A stretch of DNA of 64,000 nucleotides from Prorocentrum cordatum. Lineage: Eukaryota > Sar > Dinophyceae > Prorocentrales > Prorocentraceae. Shown one piece after another: positions 47,363-59,449 of the stretch. Location: positions 184,001-248,000 of the forward strand of contig CAUYUJ010002747.1 of NCBI GenBank assembly GCA_963575745.1, read 5' to 3'. Under the pieces are notes generated by a model, which was not told the origin of the DNA, did no database searches, and saw only the letters and a list, made by a program, of their open reading frames with translations. Numbering within the stretch: the first letter of the stretch is position 1; every line of letters starts with the position of its first letter. The position numbers and the translations under genes are program-made.

Positions 47363-47684
47363 ATGCGCGCGCCACCGAGGACCTCCTGGCTCGCACGCCG
47401 CTGCAGACGCCAGTCGGGCCCTCGCCCCTGGCGCCGCGCGCGGGGGCGGTGCCGAGGCCCCTCAGCGGGGAACCGCGCGGGGCCTCCGCGCCAGCGGCGG
47501 GACTGCTGCCGTCGGTGGGCTCCGCGGGCCACGCGCGGGGCAGCTGCAAGCCGTGCGCCTTCGTGTACAGGTCGGGTGCTTCGAGCAGGGGCGAAACGTC
47601 CCGGAGTGCCCATGTGGCCACCAAGGAAAGCGTTATAACCAAGAGCATTTTTGTGGTGTGCACAAGATGCTCTCTGAACGTCTA

Positions 47685-47800
47685 TGGCTGGGGCTGAGTT
47701 GTTTTAGCACATCGGGCTGATGTTCTAAGAATGCTGTGTTTGTTTTTTCGATCATTCGTTGGTCCTAAGAATATGTGGTGGTAGGCCTCTAGGATTGTGA
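47685..47800 (+). repeat. dispersed repeat 'CACATCGGGCTGATG', copy 2
   Basis: TGGCTGGGGCTGAGTTGTTT, CACATCGGGCTGATG, CTAAGAATG and GTGGTAGGCCTCTAGG align with 36590-36715. Confidence 0.7.
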
Positions 47801-47865
47801 GAAAGAAGTGCTACCACAGCTCACATGCCTTCAGAAACATTAATATAGCTTTCAAGTAACTCAAA

Positions 47866-47991
47866 AGTAACTTCGGCCTCATGTGGTCGATTTGAGGCAC
47901 CTGGGCTGGTGAGGCCCCGATGGAAGAAAGCCATTGGGAGCTCCGCAAACCACGTGCCTCAAATCAATCGCACGCGGCCGAAACTATTACT
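47866..47991. mobile_element. short MITE-like element
   Basis: AGTAACTTCGGCCTCATG and CGATTTGAGGCAC on the left are mirrored by GTGCCTCAAATCAATCG and GGCCGAAACTATTACT on the right; arms about 38 bp, length about 126 bp. Confidence 0.75.
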
Positions 47992-48441
47992 CCTCAGTCC
48001 TTTCCTCCTCCTCCTCGTCCTCCTCCTCTTGGCGTAGCAGCGTTCTCGCTCCTCGTTATCTTTTTCCCCTTTCTTCTCGTCCTTCGCCTTGCAGTGTTAT
48101 TTGTGCAGTTGTGTGTTATTTGTAGCGTGCCCGCGCAGGGCTCATTACTTTGTCAGTGGTTTGCTGAGGAGGAGGAGGCAGATGATAGGGAAAATGAGGG
48201 GAGGGGGAGAGAAGGAGGGGAGAAAGAGGAGAGACGAAATGAGGACGAGGAGGCGAATAGAGGGGTGGTGGAGGAAGAACGAGAGGGACGAGGAAGAGTG
48301 AAGATGGACAGCAGCGAAGGGATAATGAAATGAAGAGGGGGGGCAAACAGGTGGAAGGAGGAAGATGAGGAGGAGCTGCGGGCCTCGCTGCCGCTGGGGC
48401 TCCCCATATCGCAGGGGCCTTCCTCCCTCCTCCCTGCTCCC

Positions 48442-50836
48442 ATGGAGCCCTCGCCGTGGGACGCCGTGGCGGCGGCGGCCGCCGCCACCGCCCCCGCCGC
48501 CGCCCCCGCCGCTCCCGCCGGCGCCGCTGGCGCCCCCGCTGGGTTGGACGCGGTTGCTCGTCTGGGGGCGGCGCAGGAGGCGCTGGCCACCAGGGGCACG
48601 GGAAGGAAGAGGGGCCGTCCTTTCGAGGCGTTGAGGGAGGCCCAGTCTTCGGAGAGCGCTGGACCCTCGGCCCCATCTTCGCAGCTCGCTCTGGTGGTGT
48701 CCCAGGGTGAGCCCCAGCTGCAGTTGCCACGTCCTTCAGATTTGTCGGTGTCGAGCGTGTGCCTGCCCAAGACCGTTCGAGGAGTTTTTGCTGCAGATAG
48801 GTTTATTATGGCTGTGCAGTGTTCCCTGGAGTATTCGAGGTTGAACCCTTCCGTGAGGGACCCTGATATGCTCACGATCTGCGACCACCTGTCAAAGCTA
48901 GATCGCGGGGTCTTGAATTTCAGGGGGATGCAGGACACTCTTGGTGTGGACTCGCAGGCTGTCCAGAGTAAGATGCGCCGACTTTGCGGAGATGACAATC
49001 GATCTGCAGGTGGCCGAGCGGGTTGCGCAAGATAACCGTGTGGTCGCACTTCTTGGTGGGAATAACTGTCTTTTCTATATCGAGCAGACGCGATACGACG
49101 AGACGCCGATGAAAGTGAGCGTGGTCGACGATATGAGAACCCAGAATGCCAGCCGAGAAGTATCGGGAGCTGTTGTGCCACATGAGCGCGTTGTTGATCA
49201 GCGGCTTCGGGTTGTCTGCTCGGACCGTGCGTCGGCGAACCTTTTGACTGAGCGCATGATTGCACGTGACCGTGGTGACGATTGGTCGACTCTGTTCTGC
49301 CCGTGTGAAGTGCACATGTCTTCTGGTTGTTTTGAGAAGGTCATTGGGGCCAGTTTCGTGGAAGTCGTAAGTGGGTCTATGCATTGTGCTCTTTCTCTGA
49401 ACCACGGCCCCACCATGACAGTCTTTCGGAAAGCACTCGAAGCGACGATCATGTCGATGCCGTTGGAGATCTTGTCTGGAAGCCCGCCCGCAGAAGCACA
49501 AGAGTATAACAATCACTGTCTTCGGCTTTTCATGACAATCGGTGCCAACCTGGAGGCCAAAAAGTTGTCGCTCGCAGTGCTTCCGAATGGTGACTGGCGC
49601 AGAACTGATGCCATCGAATGTTAGGTTGACCCAGAGTTTGTTGAGGCCCGTGGTAAAGATTATATCGCTAAATTGATGTCCAGGGGGCTCACGTTCGCTT
49701 TGGCCAGTAGTCAGCCGAGCATCTGGCCCAGGGGCAGGTGGCTCGGAGCGGACGTGGCTATTCAAGAGCTCGGTCGACTCGAATGTGTGCACGGTTTGTT
49801 GAGCAAGTCGCACCCTCTGTTCTGTCGGATGATGGGTGGCAAGTCAGACGTTGCAACGGTGGTTGCTGGTGTTCCTCGGCCTCCGCTCTTGCCGGTTGCC
49901 GATGACGACGCTCTGCCCCCTCTCCCCCTCGAGGACATCCCCGCCGATGACGCTGCCAGCGGCCTGGGCCGTGCTGCCGGGCAGGGCGGCGCGGGGGAGA
50001 GTGGGGCGGGGGGGCACGGGGAGGGCAATCAGTCAGCGGAAGATCACCACAAGAGTCGTCTGAAAGCGGCCAAGTGGCTCAGTAAGAACGGCGTTCTGGG
50101 GCAACTCATGTTAATGAGAAGCGCGATGTTCCCTCTAGTAGAATTGATTGCTGACCAGCTGTTGCTGGGGTCGGCCGACTGGGAGGTTAAACAGAGAGCG
50201 CAAGTTGCCCAGAAGCACATCGATGGTGAGGATGCCAGCCGATGTCGCACGTATCGGGTGCTCGCAGCAGGGTCTGGTGAGTTCGAGAATTACGTGTTTG
50301 ATAAAGTTGCTGCAAAATACACCGATGCCGAGCACTGGGCGCATTACCCTAGATCTTGTATGACATTATCGTTCAATGCGTTGGCCTTCAAGGTTCTGAG
50401 CCGCTGTTTGTGTACGGTGGATGAGGTTCTGGCACTACCGCACGAAGGTTTTCCTTATCGATTGTTTCGGTTGCTCCGCTGCCCTGGTGAAGCTCATGAG
50501 ATGTGTCGAGTTCCCGAATGTTTGCTGGACCCCTGGACCAAGGCCATGAAAGAAGCCCACCCTACGCTCTCGGGGGAAGTATTCATTGAGAAGCTGCGTA
50601 CGGTCGCTCTCATGCAGTATACCGATATGTCTGGTATTGAAGCTCGGCATGCTGGTGTCAGGAGACATCTCGTGACCAGGTCTGCTCAGACTCACGCACT
50701 TGATGTACGCGATGCCAGTTCAGAATATGTATTCCAGCAGATGCGCACGACACGATTGAGTTGCAGGCATTCCTTGGTGCGCAAACGAGTGTACAAGAAG
50801 AAGACTCAGACAGTGGGAGGGGCATGGTCAGTTTGA
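48442..50836 (+). pseudogene. DDE-transposase-like gene, AT-hook N-terminus, two breaks
   Basis: From ATG 48442 the chain has an Ala/Pro-rich start, an AT-hook-like GRKRGRP, and then a transposase-like body. Candidate catalytic Asp 1 is in RYDETPM (nt 49097), Asp 2 in VVCSDRASANL (49223), a C-x2-H pair follows in CPCEVHM (49304-49315), and the candidate Glu is in GIEARHAGVRRHL (50639). The Asp2-Glu gap of about 470 residues recalls hAT-type enzymes, whose DDE fold is split by a large insertion. ALPNGDWR and GRWLGADVAIQELGRLE are further landmarks, recalled (not searched) from abundant uncharacterised dinoflagellate proteins. One extra base near 48990 shifts the frame, and TAG at 49622-49624 interrupts it in phase; otherwise about 800 codons end at TGA 50834. 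Likely a dead copy. Confidence 0.7.
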
Positions 50837-50839
50837 GTC

Positions 50840-53800
50840 TCTTTGGTCAGTCTTGAGTTGTGGATGGTGGGACGGAGGGTTGTTTTTGAACCAGCCCAGT
50901 GGCGAGGAGGAGGAGGAGGGGTGGAGGGGAGGGGGTGGAGGGCAGTGAGTGGTCATGGCGCTGCGAGTGCAGTAATCGCATTGTCTGCTACTCCCTCCAG
51001 CCTCCTCTCCCCCTGCCCTCGCTGTCCCCCTCTCCTATTTATGCACTGCCCACCTCCCGCCCCAGTCCTCTCCCTCTCCTGCTCTCCCCCTGCTGTACCC
51101 GTCTGTTTCCTGGCCCCCCCTCTCCTTCTCCTCGACCGTGCGGTCCGAGCAGTTTCGCTTGTCTGAGCTATCGGCAGCCTGCAGGCTCCAGGATGCCCCC
51201 TGGCGTTCACAGTGGCCGCGCGACGTCCCCCAGCACCCCGCCACCCCCCGCACATCGTAACATTTGATGCTCGCAAGGGTAATTTCACTGACAATCCACG
51301 TCCGTTGGCCTCGTTCGGGCGCGTTTCCGTGGTCCTGGTGTTTTGAGGCGCTGCCCAGGATGGCCCAGGAGAGTTTGTGGAGCGTTGCATATTTGAACCG
51401 TTCCTCGGCGCATTGCATCTTCGCATCGATGCATGCTGTTGTGTTCTGGCGATGGGCCGTCAGATATAGTGACGCCGTGTTTATTGATAGTGTGTTGCAT
51501 TGCTGCGCCAGGCAGGTTGGAGTTCGTTGCGTTGCATTGCGTTCTGAAGTGCCCCCCTCATCGGCTGTTACCCGCTCAACCCTCCAGCGGCTTTCTTGGA
51601 GGGGTGCGGCGCGCGCTATGGCATAAGTGTGGGCCCCGAATGCCAGCGCCTATGCCATGCCCCCATTTGGTGCCGTCGGCGCCTTGGACGCGCCATTCCC
51701 TCCTGACTTTGGCGGCGGGGGAGCGCCGTCACTTGAAATGCACTGGGCCCCCCCAAGCCCGCCGAACTTGAGCGCGCTGGGCGGGCTGAGTCACATGATC
51801 TGGCTCCTACGCGCGCCGTGCTGCACCGAAGCTAGGTTCGTCCGAGGTTCGAGTGCAGGGCCCGACTCCATCTCCCCAGCCCTCCCCTCTTCCACGTTCC
51901 ATCCTCCAGCCTTGCCGCAGTTCCCACCATCACGTAGCGGGCAGCATGACTGTGTGTAGAATGATGGGCCTGTATGTTGACATGGCACTATACATGTAGT
52001 GCACGTTGGTCGTATGTGTTCGTATGCAAGTAGGTGTTGCAAGCATTGGTTCATATAGGGTGGGATGCCGTGATTACCATGACATGCGCGCATTCCCTAC
52101 GCGACTAGATTGGTATGTGCCCATATGTACAGTTTTGTTAGGTAACACATGTAGTACTTGTAAGAGTAGTAACATAGAACGTGACATATGAAACACTTCG
52201 TTTTAATAATACATGACCAGTATGTAGATAAGTAGCTTCCGCCCCGCGTTGCCCCGCGCGCACACCAACAAGCGCAATCCGACAGCGCGTGTTGATTTGG
52301 GAAACGTGCGCCCCAATGGACCGCATCCAGAGGAGGGGCGCCAGGAGTGAAGCGGACGATGAAGTAACTATTGATGGTCTGAGTCAGCGCGTTGTTGATT
52401 TCGTTAGTGGCCTACTGAATGTGAACGTGAACTGTTGGGATTAAAGCGCGCGTTGCGTAATGAAGCCTTGCGCGGGCAACGGGGCGAATGTTTCACGTTG
52501 TAGTTTGCCGCCCTTCTGGCGGCAGCAAGGTTTCCCAACGTGCATCTATATCTATGTACTAGCATCGCCACCTATGCGCCTGACCCGTTATGATCGAACG
52601 GAATGCAGTTGGCTACCATCAGGGCTGGCGGGTTGAGTCTGGGGGAGCGGTTGGGCGCGCGTGATCTTGATATTAATGGTTCGCCCGCGTTTGCTTCCAA
52701 GATCAACCTGGCGCGCGTGTATTACGCCCGCGCCAAACAAACTGTACAGCGGGTTTGGTTGGTGCCTGGTCGGCCGCGCGTGGTCGCGACATGTGCTGTC
52801 GACCCCCCTTGGTGCGTGCAGTGGTGGCAGCTGCCCCTCGCATGTTTGGTAGCGGGCTCGGCAAATGCCGCGCGGCCCTCCCAATTGGATTGGCGCGCGG
52901 CTGCCGCGTGAATTCGCAGCAGGCGCCCGCCGCCAGGCGGGCGCGACGGCGGGCGCGCAGAGCCAAGTGGCGGCGGCCCCCGCGCGACAGGATCGAGGCC
53001 GCGCGGGGGGGGGATGCCGCGGCAGGGCGGCGCCCCCGCGGAGGAACGGAGCCTTTTCGGATGCGAACAGCCAGCGGCCGCGCAGCTGCAGCAACGCACC
53101 GCGCTTCGCGGCGCAATTCCTTGTTCAAATTTGGTTAGGGGCTTGGGCTGGAGGGAGGGTGCGACGCGTCGGGCGAGTCGGGGAGGGACATGTGCTCGCA
53201 GCCAGGGCAATGTAGAACAGGGCGAGGCGTGGTGGCGCGCGCAGCCCGTCTTTTCCTCGCCTTCGAAAAGCAGCTCCCCCTCCCCCTCGTGTCATCCATT
53301 CTCCCCACCCGTGCTTCTCCACATCCCACCTCCCCTCGCCCCTTCTCACTGTCCTCCGTCATTTTCCGCCACCTCATCCTTCTCCTCAGGGGCTCCTCAC
53401 CAGGTCACCCTCGCCATCATTGGTTTCCTCCTCCCCACCCCTCTCGCCCCTCCCTTTTTGTCATTATCCTCCCCTTCTGCCCATATCCTTTTCCTCCACT
53501 GCGCCCTCTTTGGCCCGCCCCCACCACTTCCGCCGACGCGCGTGCCCTGGCCCCTTCCGCATGCTGCGCCGCCAGCTGCCGAGCCCGCTCGCTGCCGCGC
53601 CGCCGCAAGTTGACGGCGCCGCTCCGCCGCCATCTCTTTACTCTCTAGTTGGCTTGGTTCGTCCGCCGATTGCGCCCGTCGGCCGAGCGACGGCCGCGCG
53701 CGGAATGGAGCAGCGGCGCGATTGGCGATGGCAGCGGCGCGCCGTCGCTGAGGCGGGTCGCGCGGCGGTGGCGGCGGCGGGCGCAGCGAGGCGATCGCCG

Positions 53801-56800
53801 ATCACTTCGGGACTTCGCGCGCCCTGCGCGCTCGCACCAGGTGGGCGCCACTTGTTCGATGGTTCGCCAGCGCCAGACAAGCTTCAGGTAGTGGCGCGTC
53901 GCGTTGGCCGTCGTTCGCGCGCGCCGCGTTGTCGGCGTTGCGGTCGCAGCGCCCTTGCGGCGATGGCGTCGTGCCAGTGCCTGGGAGCCATCAGTTTCAT
54001 GGGCGGTAAGGTCGTGGTAAACGTCGGGCGCGCCGCCCCTGCGCTGCGCGGGATGCACGACGCGGGGGCGACGCGCCGCACGGGGCCGAGGCCGACTGCT
54101 GCATTTCAGCGCAGTGGCGCGGTTGCAACGCGGGCGCTGCCCCCGCGACCCCCCTCCCCCCCTCCCACCCCCGCGCCGCGCGCGCCGAGAAACGCGTCAA
54201 GGGTTGCTTTGAGGCGGCGCTGTGCAAGCCGACGTCAGGGCTGAGGACGGTCGCGATCTGGGCTCGCGATGGCTTCGGCCAGCGGGGGCGACCGCCGAGG
54301 CATCAGCGGCGTCGGCGTAGGGGGGGGGGGGGGCGCGGGGTGCGAGGGGCGGGCGGGTCGGCGCCGACGCGGCCGATCAGTGTGCGTTGGGAATCAATGG
54401 CGCAATTCGACGCAGGCGCGCGCGGAAGGCGGAAGCGATAAGTCGACCCGCAGGTTTCCTATTCGATCGGGGCGGCGGCGCTTCGCGGCCGCAAGCCGCC
54501 ACTTCGCTGCCGAATCGCATTCGGCGCTTCAATGCATTCGGGGAAGGGGGAGGGGGCGGGCGGCGCGCAGTAGCAGCGTGGCCGCCCTGCCAAGCAAGGT
54601 AACACCCCTCCGCCCTCGCCCCCGTCGTTGCACTCCCCCATTCCCCCCCTCTCTCTCTTCGTCCCATGCCCATCGCCATTTCTAATCTGACCTCGGTCCT
54701 TTTCTTCGTTGTTCAGACGCTTGGCCGCGCGATTTGGCCGACTTGGCAGGCGGCGCGGGGCGCGTCGCCCGCGGCTAGCAGGGAAGCGCGCGGCGCCGCG
54801 GGCGGCGAGGGGGGCGCTGCGCTGCTCGGTCCGCAGCGCAACGTTCAGCGGCATGGGAATATCATAACGCCGCGGGTTGCGACAGGGCAAGGTTTTGTCA
54901 GTAGTTCCGACGCGCCGCCCCTCACGAATTACGAATTATGATGTCGACTTCGCGCGCTGAAGCGGTTTCGTCGACATCAGTCTCAAGTGCAGCGCGGCAG
55001 CGCTCCGCACAACTCAAGTGGAAGGGCTGCCCCTCTTTGCTTCGGGCCGCCGAAAGGCCGCCTTTGCCCAGCGACTGAAACTCTGGCCTGCGGCAAAGGG
55101 GGTGGCGCGGTCATTGCGGGCTAGTAGCCGCGCTGCGGCACTGGCGCAACATGTCGCCCGCGTCGGCCCGCCGCGCAGGCGCGCGCGGCACTCCCGACGC
55201 CCGAGCTAGGCAGCTAGGGGCCGAGCTGAATATTGCGCGTCCTGCGCCCGACCTGGTGGGCCGCTTCTACTGCGCCAACATGCGACTGCAAGGGCGCCGC
55301 AGAGGTCATTGCCAGCGGTCCCGAAACCGCCAGCCCGCGCCGCTCGCAGAGGCGAGCGGCGGATTTCCGCGCAGCTAGCATAACTAAGCCCCAGGGGGCG
55401 CCATCACCCGAACGCGTGGTCGGAGGATGGCGGCGGCGCGGCAGCTTCGGCGAGCAGAAGGCGGCATGTTTTAATGGTGGGCAAGGGCTTCTTACCTCGC
55501 AACTTTCGGCCCGAGCAGCCGATCGGCGCCACCTGCTGCACTTCTATCGCGCACCGCGCCCTCCGTTGACGTTTGTTCTGGGCCGAACAGCGATGAAGGG
55601 TGCCGCGAAGCGGGGTGGGCGTTAGGGGTGTCAGAAAGCCGCGCGGAAACTTGAATGCATCGGGTTTCTATTATTGTGGCAGTTTAGCGAGGCGCGGGAA
55701 GGCGCAGATTTCTTGGTCGCGTCGGGCGTCAGGGCCCCGCCTGTCGCGTTCGCCTCTTGCACGTGTCCGCGGGGCAGCGCCGCGCGCAATGCACAGAGCC
55801 ACAAAGGGCGACGTGCGACGCTCGTTCGTTTTACGATCGGCAATGTGTCTCGCACACCATCGCCGATGATGGCGCCCGATGGTGGCGTCGTGGCGTTGGC
55901 CCTGGGTGCTTTTGGGTTGGGCAATTTGCTAGGATTTCGCTTAGGCTGCATGTCGGCATTGCCGTTGGTCCCATCCATGCACGGTGGGTGCCAGGAGGCC
56001 TGTTCCAGATTTCGATGGGGCCTGGTTTGCCCCGTTGGGTTCCGTCACGCAGCTTGGGCGCCTCCGAGCTCGGCCGACATCGCCCTTGTCAGTCGCTTAC
56101 GGGCCTCGGCGCTCCGTAGTTCGGGCGCGCCCCCTCCGACACTGCCATGAAGTGTCATCGAAACCCCTTCAGGTTCCATCAGTCACTCGGGCATCGGCTG
56201 CGTAGTTCTGAGTTCTGCGGTCGGTCTGGTTTGAATAGGTCCGCGCGGTGGCGCTCGGTCGATACCCGCCAAACTTGTTGCAGCTGCGGCTCGCGCTGCT
56301 GAGGGGGCGGGAGGGGGGAGGGGGGGGGTGGGCATGTTGTTTGCATGGTTTTGGGCTGCTTGGTTCGCCCCACAAGATCGCGCTCTTGTTGCCGCCAAGG
56401 GCGCCCAGGGGGCGCTGGCGTTTGCTGCGTGTAGGAATTTTATCCATGGCGTCTTATGGATAGAAATGAGGCGTGCTTCGTGTGTTTCGTTTTGCGTTGT
56501 AGTGTTGGCACAGGGTGTGTTGTGGTTGGTCACGCAAACGACGCGCCAATTACTAACCCGAGCATGTTGCGTTGATGGGGTTCGGTTCCGATGTGCTCCT
56601 TTGTCGGTGCCAGCGGGTATCTGTTCGTTGTGTGCGCGCGTCGCGTGTGCGTGCCGTCGCCCGTTGGATTAGTAAGTGTAGTTCAGGTGCGGTTGCGTGT
56701 TTTATTTGTTATTGGTAGACGATGCGTGTGGTATCGCACGTCGGCTTTTCCGAAATCGCAACATAACGTGCTGCGCGCGTGTTGTCGCCCGTTGATTGCG

Positions 56801-57060
56801 GTTGTTTTCAAGTTGCGCGCGCAGGTTTGTGATTTTGTGTGCAGAAAAAACATTGTGGTATGGTGTTGTGATATTCGTATCATACCATGCGTGCCCATAG
56901 TAATGGTGGCCCTTTGACGTGCGTTTACAACATGCCCATGCTTGGTGCGTGCCACCCTTATGCACAGGACAATTACCATAGTTGTAGTGGCGCGCGCAGC
57001 AGCATCACATCATGTACTTCTATATGTTCGTGATTAGTTATGTGGTCTGCTTTCGTGCGC
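50840..57060. other. 6.2-kb spacer, no gene recognised
   Basis: CT-rich tracts at 50985-51135, 53265-53520 and 54600-54665, GC-rich blocks (52.6-55.6 kb) where all frames are open, and a T/G-rich stretch at 56.45-57.05 kb. It may be introns or intergenic DNA between the two transposase-associated genes; no exon could be supported. Confidence 0.5.
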
Positions 57061-57067
57061 GTCTTTC

Positions 57068-59441
57068 TTGCTGCTCTTGGTGCCAGGGGCGTGTAATGTT
57101 GCCACGCGCGCGTGTTGGCTTTGGTGGGAGGCGAAGATCAAGATTTCCAACCAGAACGCGTTAGGCCGCAGAGGAGTTTCTCTTGGGAAGAAGAGGAAGT
57201 TTGCTCCAGGGGGGCGGTGGCGGGCTTTCGTGATCAAGAGGACATCCAGCGTCGGTGGGCTCCCCGACATTAAACAGCTTGCACGTGAGTATTGGGAGGC
57301 CGTTCGGAACAACACCCCCGAGATTCAGGAGCTCACTGCCATCGGGAAAGCAGCTGCGGCAGCAGGCAAATCCATGCGCAAGAGGATGGCAAGTTCGAAA
57401 AAAGTACGTGCGTTCGGCCCCAGGAACCAGCAACTCCAGAAGCGATCTCAACGAACATTCCGGGCTGCCCAAGCGACTGCGTTGGTTGATCTTGCTGCTC
57501 CAGACCAGCTCCGCGAAACCACTCAGTGGGGCACCCGAGACATCGACGAAGGCAAAAAGATTGTCAAGCATATGTCTAAAATTTTGTCGCAGAGGGCAGC
57601 TGCAAAGCGCGTGGCAGATGATGCAGTTTTAAAGAAGTTTGAAAAAGAGATCGGCGCTCCCTTGCTGGATCAGCTGTTTGAGTCCCTTCCCCAATTGCCA
57701 CGGACCAGCATTGTCCCCGTTCCTTCTGAAGGTGCGCCGATGTTTGTAGTTTATTCTGGCGCAGTGGAAGACGCTAAGCATGCATGTGGTTGGGCAGGAA
57801 GTTCTACGGGACACAACGTGGTTGTCTGTCTTGAGAAGAGGTGGGGCATGAGGCATCAAGTTATTCTGCATGACAAGGTTCTCGAAGGGTCGGATGCAGT
57901 ACAGTTGTCGGAGTGTTTCAAGGGGTGGTGGTGCATGTGTTCCGAGGCGGGGAAACTAGCCAAGAAGAAACGCAATGCGTTCCACGCAGACATGAAAGTT
58001 GTGTTCGCACCGTTTCCGAGAGGAGATCGCCCCATTCAGGTTTCAGGGTCTGCAGTTGCTCGGCTTACAGAGTCCGTCCCGAGACCCAGCGATGAGCCAG
58101 GTGATCCCTGGAGCGCAGCGTCGGCTTTTCAACCCCTCGAGCTTTACGAGCGTGAGTTGTGGTTGCACTGCGGGTTCCAATCTTTCTCCCCGTACAAGTC
58201 GGCCTTCCAGGTCATGCGTGTCACGCCTTGTCCGCGGTCGTCATTGTCGGACGATCCCATCGACAGGGTGCGGTTGGAGGTATGTTGGGTCCAAACGTTT
58301 ACTTCCCCGCCTTGTCGCGATGCATTTCGGGATTGCATTGCGTTGCATCGCGTTCGGTGCAGTTTGGTGTTTTAGCATTGGGTGTGTCGCATGTCGTCGG
58401 CGTTTGCATGTGATTCCCTCCCCGCTGCAAGGCCGCCACCGAGCGCTTATCCGAGGGCAAGCTGCGGTCGAAGTTCGACAGCTCCACCGCTAGATTGTCT
58501 GTATCTTGGTACAGACTCGAGGAGACTTCGAGGCGGATCCCTGGCCTGAAACCGAATATAGCGTCCGTGGTTGCAGTGGTCCCCGGCGCCCCAGCCAACG
58601 TGATTTTCCCGAGGGAAAGGAAAAATAGGGACCCAGCTGCGCCTAAACCAGACAAGAAGAACAAACATAAGATGCCGTGGAGGGCGGAGGTGGCACTGAC
58701 AGCGGCGCGGATGCTGACCCTGAGCCTGAAGAGGATGACGAAGAGGAGATGAGGAAGGTTGAGTTGCTTCCGTTGCTGGATTTGGCGGCCGATGCCCAAG
58801 TTAAGAAAGCAGCGGCGTTGGATGAGCCAGCGAAGAAACCAGCATAAATCTCAGCAGCGGGGGGGCCGATAGGAGGAGTTGCACCTGGGGGAGGAGCGGG
58901 TAGTTCAGGAGGTGATGCTGGCCCTGCTCATCCAATTCCCGTGCCCCCTCCCCCAGAGCCGCCTGTCGCGGGCGTTGGTGCCCCTGCTGGCGGAGGCGGT
59001 GGAAAGGGGGCTGGTAGCGGGAAGGCGGGGGGAGCTCATGTGGAGTGGCATCGTCCAAAAGGGGTTATCCGCTACTACCTGAAGGGTGATTACTTTACAG
59101 CGTCTTGTTCTGTTCACGGGCCTCGTTGTGTTCTCAGTCGCACGGCCTCCAAGACGTATAAGAGTGTGCTTGGGCGAGAGTACTTGATCGGTAGGCCTGT
59201 TGGGTTCTTGGATGCGTGGCTTGATCAAGCTGATGCGGATGGCGTGGTAGATAAGGCTACGCATTGTGCTTCAAAATTGCAGAGGTCATTGACGTTCGAT
59301 AGCCGGAATGCTTCTAGAGACGTTACTAAACGTGATGATCGTGGGATTGCTGCTTTGGACGAGGAGAGGATCAAAGAGGATGGGGAGCTCAGCGAACCAG
59401 AGTCCGTCACGCCGTACGTCACAGGTGGCGCATATGATTGA
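57068..59441 (+). CDS. large uncharacterised dinoflagellate-type protein, probably transposon-associated; one intron, two breaks
   Basis: Exon 1 (to 58279) starts with a basic patch (GKKRKFAPGG) and WRAFVIKRTSS..LAREYW, an HMG- or YABBY-like start. It continues through a Cys/Trp-containing middle (HACGWAGSSTGH, CFKGWWCMCSEAG) to HCGFQSFSPYKSAFQVMR. A GT-AG|G intron (58280-58431) joins RVRLE to AATERLSEG. Exon 2 gives SWYRLEETSRRIPGL, an acidic stretch, a Gly/Pro linker and a C-terminal domain with GVIRYYLKGDYFTASC, HGPRCVLSR and GRPVGFLDAWL, ending at TGA after TPYVTGGAYD. The frame slips by one near 58670, and TAA at 58845 interrupts the last part. These landmarks match, from memory, multi-domain proteins in dinoflagellates often found with transposase-like domains. 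The start Met is uncertain. Confidence 0.6.
58280..58431 (+). other. intron of the 57-59 kb gene
   Basis: GAG|GTATGTTGGG at the donor and GCTGCAAG|GCC at the acceptor, 152 bp, phase 0. The frame before it runs on only into Cys/Arg-rich noise, and the frame after it has protein-like sequence. Confidence 0.7.
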
Positions 59442-59449
59442 GTTTGTGG

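Noticed and set aside
51838-51865. GGTTCGAGTGC resembling a tRNA B box
   Set aside because: No matching A box or stem; the box lacks the final CC.
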